Below are positions 1-8,949 of a stretch of 42,539 bases of DNA, in pieces; the stretch's first letter is position 1; each line of letters starts with the position of its first letter. The DNA comes from a virus. Both the position numbers and the translations under genes were made by a program. The notes under the pieces are model-generated. The model did not search any database, was not told the DNA's origin, and saw only the letters and a list, made by a program, of their open reading frames with translations. The DNA lies in the IMG/VR virus record IMGVR_UViG_3300020442_001730, positions 1 through 42,539 of that record, one strand, 5' to 3'.

Positions 1-172
1 TTAAAGCTTTAGCTTTTCGATCAACAATGTCTGACTCTATCCTTGATTCAGTTAAAGCTAGCATTCTATCTTCTTGTGACCTTCTGTTTTTAATATCTTC
101 GGATGCCATTATCCCTTCGAAAATACCGCCAGCAAGTCCAGTACCGCCTATTGCTCTTCTTCTTGTAACCAT
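1..172 (-). CDS. Partial ORF, possible internal virion protein (runs off left edge)
   Basis: An open frame starts at ATG 172-170, two bases after the TAA of the upstream gene, and stays open for 57 codons to the window edge, so the C-terminus is missing. The visible part begins MVTRRRAIGGTGLAGGIFEG, a glycine-rich, possibly membrane-seeking start, and continues as a charged helix rich in R, E, D and K. It directly follows the ejection-type internal virion gene on the same strand, where T7-like gene order would place further internal virion proteins. I do not recognise the family; the role is inferred from position only. Confidence 0.6.
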   Translation of the reverse strand, partial: MVTRRRAIGGTGLAGGIFEGIMASEDIKNRRSQEDRMLALTESRIESDIVDRKAKAL

Positions 173-174
173 GT

Positions 175-1299
175 TTATGCTTTCTTTACTTGTTTAACAG
201 GTTGCTTCTTAGCTCGTTTTAAAGCCTGTGGTTTAATATCTTTTCTAGTAATCGTGCCGTCATTAATAGCACTCATTACGTCATATCCCATCTTCTTAGA
301 AGAAGATGCTTTAGTAACAAACTCTCCGTTAGATACCATTACAGTATCCCCAGTATCTGTATTAATTCCTTTGATAGAATCAGATGTACCTGTGCCTTCT
401 CCTACTAACTTACCGCCCTCTGCACCAAAATACAGACCAGCACCAAGACCAGCTAACTGACCGAATCCTTGCATCATCTGATTCTGACTCTGAGCGTATG
501 CCATCTGGTTAGCATAGTCCTGACTCATTAAGTTGCCAGCACCGCCTATGGCTTTCATCTGTCCACCTAAGCCTTGCATAGCACCGCCATAACCTTGGAA
601 CATTGTAGAGTTCGCACCCATTAGGTTACTGCCTGATGATCTTCCTAGTGCAGAACCTTGTCCGAGAATAGACGTAGCCTGTGATGGTATGTTTCTACCA
701 ATGTTAGCCATCTGCACTTTTCTACCAAACTGATCTTGCATAGCTTGTCTTCGTGCCATGTTTCTAGCACCTACGTTTGCCTTAGATGCCTGAACCGCAA
801 AGTTTGAATTTATCTGAGCAAACTTTGGGCTGTCGGGGCTAATACCTAGACGTTGCAAGTTTCTTGCATTCTGCTTTTTTTGAGCATCAAAAGATTGCTG
901 TACATCAGCACTTGCCAAACCAGCGTAATAATCTCTTTGGATTCTTTCATCATCTCGCATAATATCTGAAGCAAGCTGACTTTCTACTGCTTGGAACTTT
1001 GCTCGTTCTTGTAGCAATTGGTTTGCTAAAGAATCTGCTATCGCTCTACTTCTAATATCAGCTTGAGCCTGTGCTTCAAACATCGGCAAAGTATCAGAGT
1101 ATCTTTGTTTGGCAAATCGTAACTGCTCCATTCCCAAAGCTTTCATGTCATCGCCAACTTGAAGCATGGCTTCTTTTAAAGGAGTGTAGTCAGGGGGTCT
1201 AGCACCCTTACCACCGCCTTCTAAAGTCATAAGACGAGTACCAAAACCTGTTGCTCTAAAAGCTCTCTCTGGGAGCATGGTGTCCCAATCGTAAATCAT
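175..1299 (-). CDS. Putative internal virion (DNA ejection) protein, T7 gp14-like
   Basis: This 374-residue protein has a long, charged, probably helical middle (about residues 60-200, rich in Q, A, R and M), then a Gly/Ala/Met/Gln-rich segment (about 210-290, GLGAGLYFG near 285) that could insert in a membrane, and a basic lysine-rich tail (KRAKKQPVKQVKKA). Such composition is typical of proteins ejected ahead of the DNA in podoviruses. It follows the nozzle-like and GNAT-like genes, the position of gp14 in T7. The start is chosen for the GGAGAAC ribosome site before the ATG; it overlaps the upstream gene by 44 bases. An ATG at 1278 is an alternative. The function rests on composition and gene order, not on a recognised domain. 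Confidence 0.65.
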   Translation of the reverse strand: MIYDWDTMLPERAFRATGFGTRLMTLEGGGKGARPPDYTPLKEAMLQVGDDMKALGMEQLRFAKQRYSDTLPMFEAQAQADIRSRAIADSLANQLLQERAKFQAVESQLASDIMRDDERIQRDYYAGLASADVQQSFDAQKKQNARNLQRLGISPDSPKFAQINSNFAVQASKANVGARNMARRQAMQDQFGRKVQMANIGRNIPSQATSILGQGSALGRSSGSNLMGANSTMFQGYGGAMQGLGGQMKAIGGAGNLMSQDYANQMAYAQSQNQMMQGFGQLAGLGAGLYFGAEGGKLVGEGTGTSDSIKGINTDTGDTVMVSNGEFVTKASSSKKMGYDVMSAINDGTITRKDIKPQALKRAKKQPVKQVKKA

Positions 1300-1762
1300 A
1301 ATTGTTCTCCGCTTTGTAAGACTTTACACATTTATTTTCTTTCTCTTTTAATCTAAGAAACCTACACTCTTTTGCTAACATTCCAAACATAATTAAATCT
1401 TCGCCATCGTGACACGCTTGGCGAACAACACCTTCTTCTATAAAACCAAGTTTAAGTACAAACTTTTGTGCTTTGACGTTGCTTTTACGAACTAACGCAG
1501 TTGCTCTGTTGCAATTAAAATACTGAAAGGTTGCATTGAAACAAAATGTAGCAAACCTTCTGCTGAACCAATTTGAGCCTTCTTCTGCACCAATGTGCAT
1601 ACAGATCGAGTGACCGCTCCACATGTTGTACACAACACCAGCAAGAATATTATCGTTCTCATCTACTAATCCAATAGTTGCACAAGTATCAAAATTATCT
1701 TCATTTGTTTTTTTTGCAACATACTCTAAGATTCTTTGTTCTCCTACAATAATCTTATTCAT
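1256..1762 (-). CDS. GNAT-fold acetyltransferase-like protein, T7 gp13-type position
   Basis: The 168-residue product resembles small GNAT proteins of podovirus tail regions. An N-terminal strand-rich part (ATIGLVDENDNILAGVVYNMW) is followed by ALVRKSNVKAQKFVLKLGFIEEGVVRQACHDGEDLIMFGML, the usual GNAT ending in which a conserved N precedes an amphipathic helix and a LGFxxEG strand. The canonical R/Q-x-x-G-x-G/A acetyl-CoA loop is not obvious (GAEEGSNWFSRRF occupies that place), so catalysis is uncertain. It starts at the last base of the preceding gene's stop (TAATG) and its 3' end overlaps the internal virion gene by 44 bases, consistent with coupled translation. It may be a structural or assembly protein that keeps the fold. 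Confidence 0.7.
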   Translation of the reverse strand: MNKIIVGEQRILEYVAKKTNEDNFDTCATIGLVDENDNILAGVVYNMWSGHSICMHIGAEEGSNWFSRRFATFCFNATFQYFNCNRATALVRKSNVKAQKFVLKLGFIEEGVVRQACHDGEDLIMFGMLAKECRFLRLKEKENKCVKSYKAENNYDLRLGHHAPRESF

Positions 1763-2064
1763 TATATGTTGTGTATTGTTGCATTCACATGTGGTATTTC
1801 TCCGTCAGGAATAAAACCTTCTGGTGGTTCTGCACTAAATGTAATGTCAGATACACCAGCTTGATTTAACTTTCTTCTAATTTCCCAATGTACTGCTGAA
1901 CTAATTGTTCTATACGGTTTGTTAATTATTATGTCGTATTCGCCTAAAATAGTAGTTATTTCTGGTTCAACATGTTTTACTTTAGCCGTAACTTTCATAG
2001 TACCGTCAACCATATTTACTTCTGACTGCGTAACATGTATTTCATAGTTTTCATTTGAACTCAT
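1762..2064 (-). CDS. Hypothetical protein, 100 residues
   Basis: This short acidic protein has alternating hydrophobic and charged residues, consistent with a beta-rich fold (YEIHVTQSEVNMVDGTMKVTAKVKHVEPEITTILGEYDIIIN). No recognised motif is visible. It lies between a putative fibre-associated protein and the GNAT gene in the late operon, with TAATG coupling to the GNAT gene. It is probably a minor virion or assembly protein; that role is inferred only from its neighbours. Confidence 0.6.
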   Translation of the reverse strand: MSSNENYEIHVTQSEVNMVDGTMKVTAKVKHVEPEITTILGEYDIIINKPYRTISSAVHWEIRRKLNQAGVSDITFSAEPPEGFIPDGEIPHVNATIHNI

Positions 2065-2070
2065 AAATTT

Positions 2071-2883
2071 TTATCCTTTGCACATATGAAGTTTTACTAA
2101 AAAGTTATAATGGGTCATTTTAATTTTACCTGTTCCTAACATTCCATTTTGCCATCTACCTACAGCATTGCTAGTGCCATCCATACTCATATTGTAAACA
2201 TAAGGAGCAGAGTAAAATCCGCTATTTACATCAGGTTGATTAGCCATGTCTATACCGCCTAGCCTTCCGCAAATACCTCTATGTACTCCCCATACAAGTA
2301 CATATTGATGATCATATATAGCTGAATTAGGAGTTGCACCGTTTGGTGCAAACTGTGGGTTTTGATAATCAGCATTAGTAGTATGTTTGTAAAAAAATAA
2401 ATCTGCACCAATAAGATTTTGAGCGTTAACACTAAACATATGTCTTATAGGCATACCACCATTTGCTTGAATCCATTTGTCTAAGTCATTGTAAAAAAGA
2501 AATCTATTGTTAGCATTTGTTATTTGAGCATTAGTACTTGTGCCAGCAACTCTTAGTTCATTTTGTTGTGAAGAAGGAAAATATAAGTGCCAAATGAAAA
2601 AAAAATCTGAACTAGGTGGAAAATGATTAAATGATAATCGTGTTACATAATTATCTACAATCCCCCATTTACTTGAAGTCGAATATGGTGGGTATGGACT
2701 AAACATAGGATACGAAGGATCTCCATAAGCTTTAATCCTAACTTCCATGTCTGGAACCGACAAGGAAGAAGTGTATGTTGCAACAACTTTTGGTTGTTTT
2801 TTATTTATGTCAAATTGTGTATCGCCATTAGAGTCTGTTACTCGAAATGTCAATCCTCCAGAAAATGAAATTTCAGTAGTCAT
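2071..2883 (-). CDS. Hypothetical virion-associated protein, possibly receptor-facing
   Basis: The 270-residue product begins MTTEISFSGGLTFRVTDSNGDTQFDINKKQPKVV and is rich in aromatic residues, Ser, Asn and Gly, with few charged helices, so it is probably beta-rich. A proline-aromatic stretch (SYPMFSPYPPYS) lies near residue 60. The next upstream gene shares a similar opening style (DSNGNT / DSNGDT) and composition, so the two may be diverged tail-decoration proteins. It sits after the FN3-containing fibre gene, and only 2 bases separate it from the upstream stop. I do not recognise the family. Confidence 0.65.
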   Translation of the reverse strand: MTTEISFSGGLTFRVTDSNGDTQFDINKKQPKVVATYTSSLSVPDMEVRIKAYGDPSYPMFSPYPPYSTSSKWGIVDNYVTRLSFNHFPPSSDFFFIWHLYFPSSQQNELRVAGTSTNAQITNANNRFLFYNDLDKWIQANGGMPIRHMFSVNAQNLIGADLFFYKHTTNADYQNPQFAPNGATPNSAIYDHQYVLVWGVHRGICGRLGGIDMANQPDVNSGFYSAPYVYNMSMDGTSNAVGRWQNGMLGTGKIKMTHYNFLVKLHMCKG

Positions 2884-2885
2884 AG

Positions 2886-4004
2886 TTAAATATCATACGT
2901 TATACAATCGCCATCATTACCTGAAGAAGCAAATGCTTGTAGTGCTGTAGCTGGAGCAGTTATTGTGCCAGCTTCATTAGATTGTTTTGGGATTTGAACT
3001 ACGATTGATGCGGTAGGTTGAGAGTCTTCACTTGCAATTACACTTCCATTTTTTTTGGCTGTCATTTTAAATTTCCAGCCATCTTTTTCTACACCATTAA
3101 GTGGATAACCGCCTTGAGATGAACCATATAAACCATTCCATAAATTATCATTAAGACCAAACTCTAAGGTATAAGACATGTTCGTGTAAAATTGAACATC
3201 TCCAGAATTATCTCTTTTTAAATAATTTCTGTCACTATCAAATAAAGCTTTAAAAGTACCAGCCGTATTGTTATAGCTACCAGTACCAATTCTTACTCTA
3301 GTTGGTGTCATCTCGACAGCATTGGAAAAAGAAGAATGATCTGCAACTGGATGATTAACTCCGTTGATATTATCTGATGTGGTATTTACGACTTGAAAAT
3401 TAATGTTAGTTATACTGGCACTCGGAACTGTTACATCAGAACAATATATAAGTTCTCTTAAATAAATTCCTGTTGTGTCTGCAAAAGGAAATAAAATTCG
3501 ATAACTATGATTTCCATATTTAAGAAATACACCATTTCCCAATGTTGGGTAAGTGCTATTTTTTAATGTGAAAATAGGTGCTTGTGAAAGATTAGGAGAA
3601 AAAGTAGTTATAGTATATTTATCTTCATCTATAAATGGAACAAGAGAAGAATTTTTACCACCATTAACTAACACATCGTACTTATTCAAACTTATATTTG
3701 TAGTTCCTTGTGTATCGCTAGATAACGATGGTAAATGTTCAAGATAAGTAAAATGAAGATTACTCCATATAACTTTGTCAAGATTTCTTGTAACGCTTGT
3801 TGCTGAAGCTCCTTGTAAAAAACTTGTGTTTCCATTTGAATCTATAACTGTAAAAAAGTTAGCCATATAACGAGAATCTCTATCTTCAGTAATAAACATA
3901 AATGCAGTATTATTGAAATTACTACCAAAATTCATGCAGTTCCCTCGATTACCATTAGCATCAATAGTGAAACAGATGTTTTGACCTATCATAATATGTG
4001 GCAT
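2886..4004 (-). CDS. Hypothetical fibre-like virion protein
   Basis: This 372-residue protein is rich in Asn, Ser, Thr and aromatic residues and looks beta-structured; it lacks membrane segments and coiled coils. It opens MPHIMIGQNICFTIDANGNRGNCMNFG and carries a DSNGNTSF stretch near residue 55 similar to DSNGDTQF in the downstream gene. Its C-terminal third is Ala/Ser/Thr-rich. The position between the FN3 fibre gene and the 270-residue protein suggests a tail-tip or receptor-binding role, which is inference only. Confidence 0.65.
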   Translation of the reverse strand: MPHIMIGQNICFTIDANGNRGNCMNFGSNFNNTAFMFITEDRDSRYMANFFTVIDSNGNTSFLQGASATSVTRNLDKVIWSNLHFTYLEHLPSLSSDTQGTTNISLNKYDVLVNGGKNSSLVPFIDEDKYTITTFSPNLSQAPIFTLKNSTYPTLGNGVFLKYGNHSYRILFPFADTTGIYLRELIYCSDVTVPSASITNINFQVVNTTSDNINGVNHPVADHSSFSNAVEMTPTRVRIGTGSYNNTAGTFKALFDSDRNYLKRDNSGDVQFYTNMSYTLEFGLNDNLWNGLYGSSQGGYPLNGVEKDGWKFKMTAKKNGSVIASEDSQPTASIVVQIPKQSNEAGTITAPATALQAFASSGNDGDCITYDI

Positions 4005-4011
4005 ATCAACC

Positions 4012-5595
4012 TCATGTAGAAATTGTTATAGACTTGTTAGCCAAATCAATTTGCATTTTTCCATCTGCCGATCTTATTAAATGACCTTGCAACGTACCTC
4101 CGCTTAAATTTGCTTTTCCATTTAAAGCAGTAGTTGTAGCAGTAGTTGTCGCATAGCCACTTAACGAAATATTATTAAAAAAAGCAGTCCCATTTTTCTG
4201 TATTAACCAACCATTACCAGTAGCTGTAAAATTCTGATTTGGAGCATCTACAAAAAAATTGTCTGAATAAATACTGTTACCAATTTTGGCATTAGTAATT
4301 GAAGCATCTTGAATAAATGAACTATTCATAAAAACATTATTTCCAATAACTTGAAAAGGAATGTTGGCAATACCAGTAGCACTATTCATTATTTTAAAAT
4401 AATCTGCTTGAAAAAAAGCATTGTTTCCATCAATTTTCATAGACCAATCATTTGAAATAGAGCCAATGCCTATTACCTCACCAGCAGTATTCGTAGATAA
4501 ATTTATATTATTAGCTCCAGCATACAATTGATTAAATTGTGCTATTCCACCAGCAAAATCACTAGCTTGAGCAACTCCAGCCGTTAGTTTTGTAGTAGAC
4601 AAACTTTCAATATTTGCAGAACTGATCGAAGCACTTCCAATAACTGTACTTTTAATAATTGTTCTTCCGTCAGAATCAACTGTAAATGGTATTGATGCTG
4701 ATGCTGGCGTACCTGTCAACGTAGTAGACGTTGACGTTGGTTGTACAATAGCAAACTTATCTGCCCTTATAATAAAAGCTGATTCTACACTTCCATCAAC
4801 TTCTTGACTAGCTAAACCAAATCCAGACACAGCTCCATTATTATCAATTTTTACGGTGTATTGAGATAGCAAACCACCCTCAACTTGTTCTCGTATTTCT
4901 GCTTCTTGTGCAATCCTTCCGTTTAAGTTTTGAGCAAGTATTTCTTGATTTGTATTTGCAATATCTGTTATTTGTGTTTGCAAATCTTGCGTTAAAGAGC
5001 TGGCATTAATCTCTCCTTCAATAGCTTCTATAATTAACTTAGGGTCAATTTCTGCTTTGCCTGAAACTGAATCTTGGGAGTAAGCACCACGCACATCTGC
5101 TTGCGAAACTAATCGAAGCCAATAAAAATATTCAACATTTGTTTCAACTGGGTCTGTATAAAACCCTGTAGTAGATTGAGCAATTAAAACCGCATCTCCA
5201 ATGTTTCCATTTTGAGATCGCCATATTTCTGTAAACGAATGGTTTCTATACGATGGTATACTCCATTGTAAAAATATAGCACCAATAGTACTTGATACTC
5301 TTATTGTGCCAACTTGTGGCGGTGGGGTTAAATCGTTTGATGGGTCATACTGTACTTGAAAATCATAACTGTTTGTGTAAACAGGCATTGTGTTTACTTT
5401 ATTTAGATCGTGTATTTCTTGTTGGTCTTTATCTTGAGCTAACTTTAGCCCAATTAAATCTCTAAAAGTTACTGTACGATCAAGCTGATCTCCAACTCTT
5501 CCTTCCCGAACATTTACGGTTTGAGCTAAAGCTTCTACAACTTGTAATACAGTTTCTTCCGATACGTTTGGAATTTGAGGTAACTTTGTTGTCAT
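4012..5595 (-). CDS. Tail fibre or tip protein with FN3-like and J-type C-terminal segments
   Basis: This 527-residue protein has a probable fibronectin-III-like domain at about residues 90-185 (PPPQVGTIRVSSTIGAIFLQWSIP, then YFYWLRLVSQADVRG). The segment after about 255 resembles the central fibre domain of J-like tail tip proteins (DUF1983 type), with FVVDS/FTVDSDGRTIIKST, SISSANIESLSTTKLTAG and FFVDAPNQNF. The C-terminus carries GWLIQKNGTAFFNNISLSG, common at the ends of such fibres. The start overlaps the end of the nozzle-like gene by 4 bases (ATGA). It probably contributes to host contact at the tail end. Confidence 0.75.
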   Translation of the reverse strand: MTTKLPQIPNVSEETVLQVVEALAQTVNVREGRVGDQLDRTVTFRDLIGLKLAQDKDQQEIHDLNKVNTMPVYTNSYDFQVQYDPSNDLTPPPQVGTIRVSSTIGAIFLQWSIPSYRNHSFTEIWRSQNGNIGDAVLIAQSTTGFYTDPVETNVEYFYWLRLVSQADVRGAYSQDSVSGKAEIDPKLIIEAIEGEINASSLTQDLQTQITDIANTNQEILAQNLNGRIAQEAEIREQVEGGLLSQYTVKIDNNGAVSGFGLASQEVDGSVESAFIIRADKFAIVQPTSTSTTLTGTPASASIPFTVDSDGRTIIKSTVIGSASISSANIESLSTTKLTAGVAQASDFAGGIAQFNQLYAGANNINLSTNTAGEVIGIGSISNDWSMKIDGNNAFFQADYFKIMNSATGIANIPFQVIGNNVFMNSSFIQDASITNAKIGNSIYSDNFFVDAPNQNFTATGNGWLIQKNGTAFFNNISLSGYATTTATTTALNGKANLSGGTLQGHLIRSADGKMQIDLANKSITIST

Positions 5596-8504
5596 TTCGC
5601 ACTTAACTCTTCTAATGATTGTGATAAATGAATACTTGTAATCGTTGCACTACCTTCTACTTGCATCTGCCAATCAGATGCGAGATAACCACCTGATATT
5701 CTAAATGGGTCAGAACTTGTTACAGCAACAGTTTCTTTTGCTGTGCCATCTGCAAATACTTTTAATGTAATACCAGCCGATGGATAACTATCTGCAATAA
5801 CTTGAGCAGTAGAAAAGTTTGTTGGTTTTGGAAACTCAAATGATTTACTTTTCCATGAGTATGATTTTGTAGTTGCAGACTTATCCATCTTAACAATGTC
5901 TCCTGAGTCAACAATATACAAAGAGTCATCAAGCGGAACTACTCTACCAGCAGAACTAGATTGAGTTCCTAAAATCAATGGAGCATCTTGTCCGTTCAAA
6001 GAAAATATAATTAAACCACTTGTGCTTCCATTATTGTAAAACGCATAGTATCTGCCTTCATGCAGATACGAATGCATAGAACTAGGATTGTATGATTGCC
6101 ATTGTTCTTGACTAATAATTTTAGAAGTAATTATACTTACTCCTGACAATCCTAATGATACCAATCCATCTGGACTTGCAAAGATTACAGAGTTTCCTGT
6201 TTCAACAATAGAACGCTTAGATACACAAGCTTGCTGAATACTTGTCTTTGTTAAAGACATTGCATTTGGGTCTATACCAGTTGCAATATATGGGAACGAT
6301 TCTGTAAGAATTGCTACTGATTGACCAAAAGCTCCTAATCCTACAATGTCGTGATCTACTGTTATAAAGTTTTGAGATGCCCACGCATGTGGCTGATACG
6401 GTTCTGAAAAACAAACATCTTTGCCACTAAATCCAACAAAGATACCATTAGCCATTACTCGCAACCCCTTCATATCTGATGGGGGCGGTTCATAGTTTGT
6501 ACTAGGAATTAATTCGCCTAACTCTGTTTGCTGTTTAATATCTATAGTACTTGTAGTACCAACAGAAACTTCTCTTACAAATTGAAAGTTTGTATCTCCA
6601 GAACCAGTTGAGGTTCTGTATAAAAACTTTCTAGTTATATTGTAATCCCCTGTGGGGGCTGTATCCATTGTAACTGTCACAGGGCTATAAGGGTCTATGT
6701 CAATAGCAACAGATGGTTCAGAAGGTTGACCTTCTTCTCCATATGCACTTACATATGTGTAAACATAGTTTCTTGTCTCTGCCACAAATCTTGGTGGTAA
6801 TACTGCAAACCCACCAATAATTGATGTAGGAATAAGTCGCTTTGCTCTTAAATGATAACTATTAGTAGGAGACTCAACTGTGTCGCTAAATTTATATGTA
6901 TATTCTTTTACAGATGCACCTACTTCAGCAACTCTTTTCCACATTCCTTGATTTTCTGTAAAATTTTGACTACTTAATCCATAATGCTCGTTTCTATATA
7001 TTATTCTTGTAATAGCATTTTTTGGAGCATCTTCAGACATTAATATTCTAACTTCTGTTTCACTTGTCCCTTTTATTTTGTTTGAACCTTTTGATAATCC
7101 ACTATGTTTTTCTATAATGTCATAAACTCCTCCAATACTATTACCTTTAAAAGCGTATGCAAATATATAAGAAACTTCTCCTGTAACATCAAATCTTTTG
7201 ATATTAAAAGGAGTAGAAGGGGGAGTCCAACTTCCGTCAGAAGTAAACTCTGTTGACGACACGACAGTTTGCACAGGTTCATTATTAGTTACGTTTGAAG
7301 GAAAAGTACTTCCACCAGAATTAAATCGGAAGAGATCTCCTACTTCAAACCTATGTGCAACATTAGTTGTAAATATTGCACCAGAACCAGAACCAGTAAC
7401 TTTCGTTACTGTTATGATTCTTTGCTCAAGTCTTTCAATTGTTCTATCTTGTGGACTATATACTACGGTTGGAGCAGACTGAGGTTCTTGTGGTCTTTTT
7501 GCAGTTTTTTGATCTTCGGTAGATGCAGAAGGAAGTTGAGCATCAGTTAAATCGTCTACATATTCTTCAATTTCATCAGGGTCTATTTCTGCAATTCTTC
7601 TAAATGTACCACTTTTTTTTCTAAAAATAGCTATATTTTCATGTTCTTGATCTGTTCTTCTTCTAAAACCTCTGAGCTTTACTCTAGGCAAATATCTTCT
7701 TTTTAACTCATAATCTCCTGATGGATTATTTGATGGAAATGTATAAGTATTTTTTATCTTAATACTTTTTTGACTAAGAACTTCTCCTACTTCCCATTGA
7801 TTATTCCATCCAGTTTCTGTTGAGTCACTAAATACTATGTAATCTCCAATTTCTAAATTGTGAGCCACTTCAAAATTAATTTTAAATAAAGATGACGTAT
7901 CCGCAGAAAAAGAAGATGGATATAAATTACCAGCATCTACAACATCTGTTAAAGCTTCTATCTCTATAGAGTCCGTTAAACCACTTTCATATGCAGAACC
8001 TTTCCATGTTGAAGTAGAACTTGCTCCAAGAATTTCTGCAAATGCATATTCTCTTGTAGATAGAGTGTATTCGATTACGGATGTACCACTTGCATTAGGT
8101 GGATTAGAAGGTTTCGGTATTCCTAAATTTAAAGAGTTTCTAGGATACTGAGTGGTTCCTGTAGCAAACGCATCACTAGTTGTAGACATCTTAGGAACAC
8201 CCTGTCCTGTCCAATATATTCTTTTGTACTGATCTTGCGTTATTGGAGATAACGCAACATCAACATCCTCAGAAAACTCTAACCAGTTATTCGCTTCATC
8301 TCCTGTATCTTGTCCTCTAAAAATTGTAGTAGCAGAACCAGAAGAAATCTTCAAAGGAGTAACAGTTGTATTTTCTTTAATAGGTTCTATTGCTCCAGAA
8401 AACAATCTTGTATCTTTTGCTTCCTCTGCTTCGTTAGGAGCAAGATTCTTTTTATTAACAACTGGTCGCATCCCAGAAAAGTTTTTAATAACTATCCCAG
8501 CCAT
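5592..8504 (-). CDS. Tail nozzle-like (tail tubular B-type) protein
   Basis: This is a 970-residue protein with the look of podovirus tail tube or nozzle proteins (T7 gp12 type). The start (IVIKNFSGMRPVVNKKNLAPNEAEEAKDTRLFSGAIEPI) matches the 'F.GM.P......L....A..A.N..L..G.L.P' pattern of this family. Beta-rich repeats follow, including FAYAFKG...YVYTYVSAYGEEGQPSEPS and the later beta-propeller-like strands CFSEPYQPHAWASQNFITVDHDIVGLGAFGQSVAILTESFPYIATG. The protein should form the distal tail tube through which DNA leaves. It precedes the FN3 fibre gene and follows the fibre and chaperone cluster. The family call is from pattern recognition and was not tested by alignment. Confidence 0.8.
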   Translation of the reverse strand: MAGIVIKNFSGMRPVVNKKNLAPNEAEEAKDTRLFSGAIEPIKENTTVTPLKISSGSATTIFRGQDTGDEANNWLEFSEDVDVALSPITQDQYKRIYWTGQGVPKMSTTSDAFATGTTQYPRNSLNLGIPKPSNPPNASGTSVIEYTLSTREYAFAEILGASSTSTWKGSAYESGLTDSIEIEALTDVVDAGNLYPSSFSADTSSLFKINFEVAHNLEIGDYIVFSDSTETGWNNQWEVGEVLSQKSIKIKNTYTFPSNNPSGDYELKRRYLPRVKLRGFRRRTDQEHENIAIFRKKSGTFRRIAEIDPDEIEEYVDDLTDAQLPSASTEDQKTAKRPQEPQSAPTVVYSPQDRTIERLEQRIITVTKVTGSGSGAIFTTNVAHRFEVGDLFRFNSGGSTFPSNVTNNEPVQTVVSSTEFTSDGSWTPPSTPFNIKRFDVTGEVSYIFAYAFKGNSIGGVYDIIEKHSGLSKGSNKIKGTSETEVRILMSEDAPKNAITRIIYRNEHYGLSSQNFTENQGMWKRVAEVGASVKEYTYKFSDTVESPTNSYHLRAKRLIPTSIIGGFAVLPPRFVAETRNYVYTYVSAYGEEGQPSEPSVAIDIDPYSPVTVTMDTAPTGDYNITRKFLYRTSTGSGDTNFQFVREVSVGTTSTIDIKQQTELGELIPSTNYEPPPSDMKGLRVMANGIFVGFSGKDVCFSEPYQPHAWASQNFITVDHDIVGLGAFGQSVAILTESFPYIATGIDPNAMSLTKTSIQQACVSKRSIVETGNSVIFASPDGLVSLGLSGVSIITSKIISQEQWQSYNPSSMHSYLHEGRYYAFYNNGSTSGLIIFSLNGQDAPLILGTQSSSAGRVVPLDDSLYIVDSGDIVKMDKSATTKSYSWKSKSFEFPKPTNFSTAQVIADSYPSAGITLKVFADGTAKETVAVTSSDPFRISGGYLASDWQMQVEGSATITSIHLSQSLEELSAK

Positions 8505-8515
8505 TTAATTCCCCA

Positions 8516-8944
8516 TTATTCGATTTCAAAACCACTTGGATATTCGATATCCCAAGGGTCAGATTGATTTGTTATATCTCTTAAGTCCTGAATGTATTGA
8601 TCTAAATATTCAATTTCATCTAGTTGATCTTTGTTTAACCTTTCAAAAGCAAGATATCTAAATACTCTCCATTCAACAGCTTTAATTCTTTTATCTCTTT
8701 CTGCTCGGACTTTTTCCCATTGCAACCTTGTGGCTTCTTCAGTATTGTCTAAAACTCTCCACCCACTTAAGTCCCATCTTAAAAGTTGCAAGTGTGTAAT
8801 TGTTGGGGGGTCTGATACCTCTGCATAACCAGCACTCGCTATCTGTTCTGGTGTAGCACTAGCACTTTCAACTCTATCTCCATTTTCAAGATTAATTTCG
8901 TCTGGAAGAGATTCTGTTGGATAATTACCTTCATACGACCACAT
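8516..8944 (-). CDS. Tail fibre assembly chaperone-like protein
   Basis: The 142-residue product has a C-terminal helical segment (about 82-135: WEKVRAERDKRIKAVEWRVFRYLAFERLNKDQLDEIEYLDQYIQDLRDITNQ) typical of phage tail assembly chaperones. These usually read 'VRAERDRLLAETDWWVLRDRLTAEQ...YRQALRDIP'. The N-terminal part is acidic and variable. It lies immediately after the 990-residue glycine-rich fibre, the usual place for a fibre chaperone. The chaperone is expected to act in the cytoplasm on fibre folding. The family resemblance is strong; the partner is inferred from adjacency. Confidence 0.75.
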   Translation of the reverse strand: MWSYEGNYPTESLPDEINLENGDRVESASATPEQIASAGYAEVSDPPTITHLQLLRWDLSGWRVLDNTEEATRLQWEKVRAERDKRIKAVEWRVFRYLAFERLNKDQLDEIEYLDQYIQDLRDITNQSDPWDIEYPSGFEIE

Positions 8945-8949
8945 AAAAA

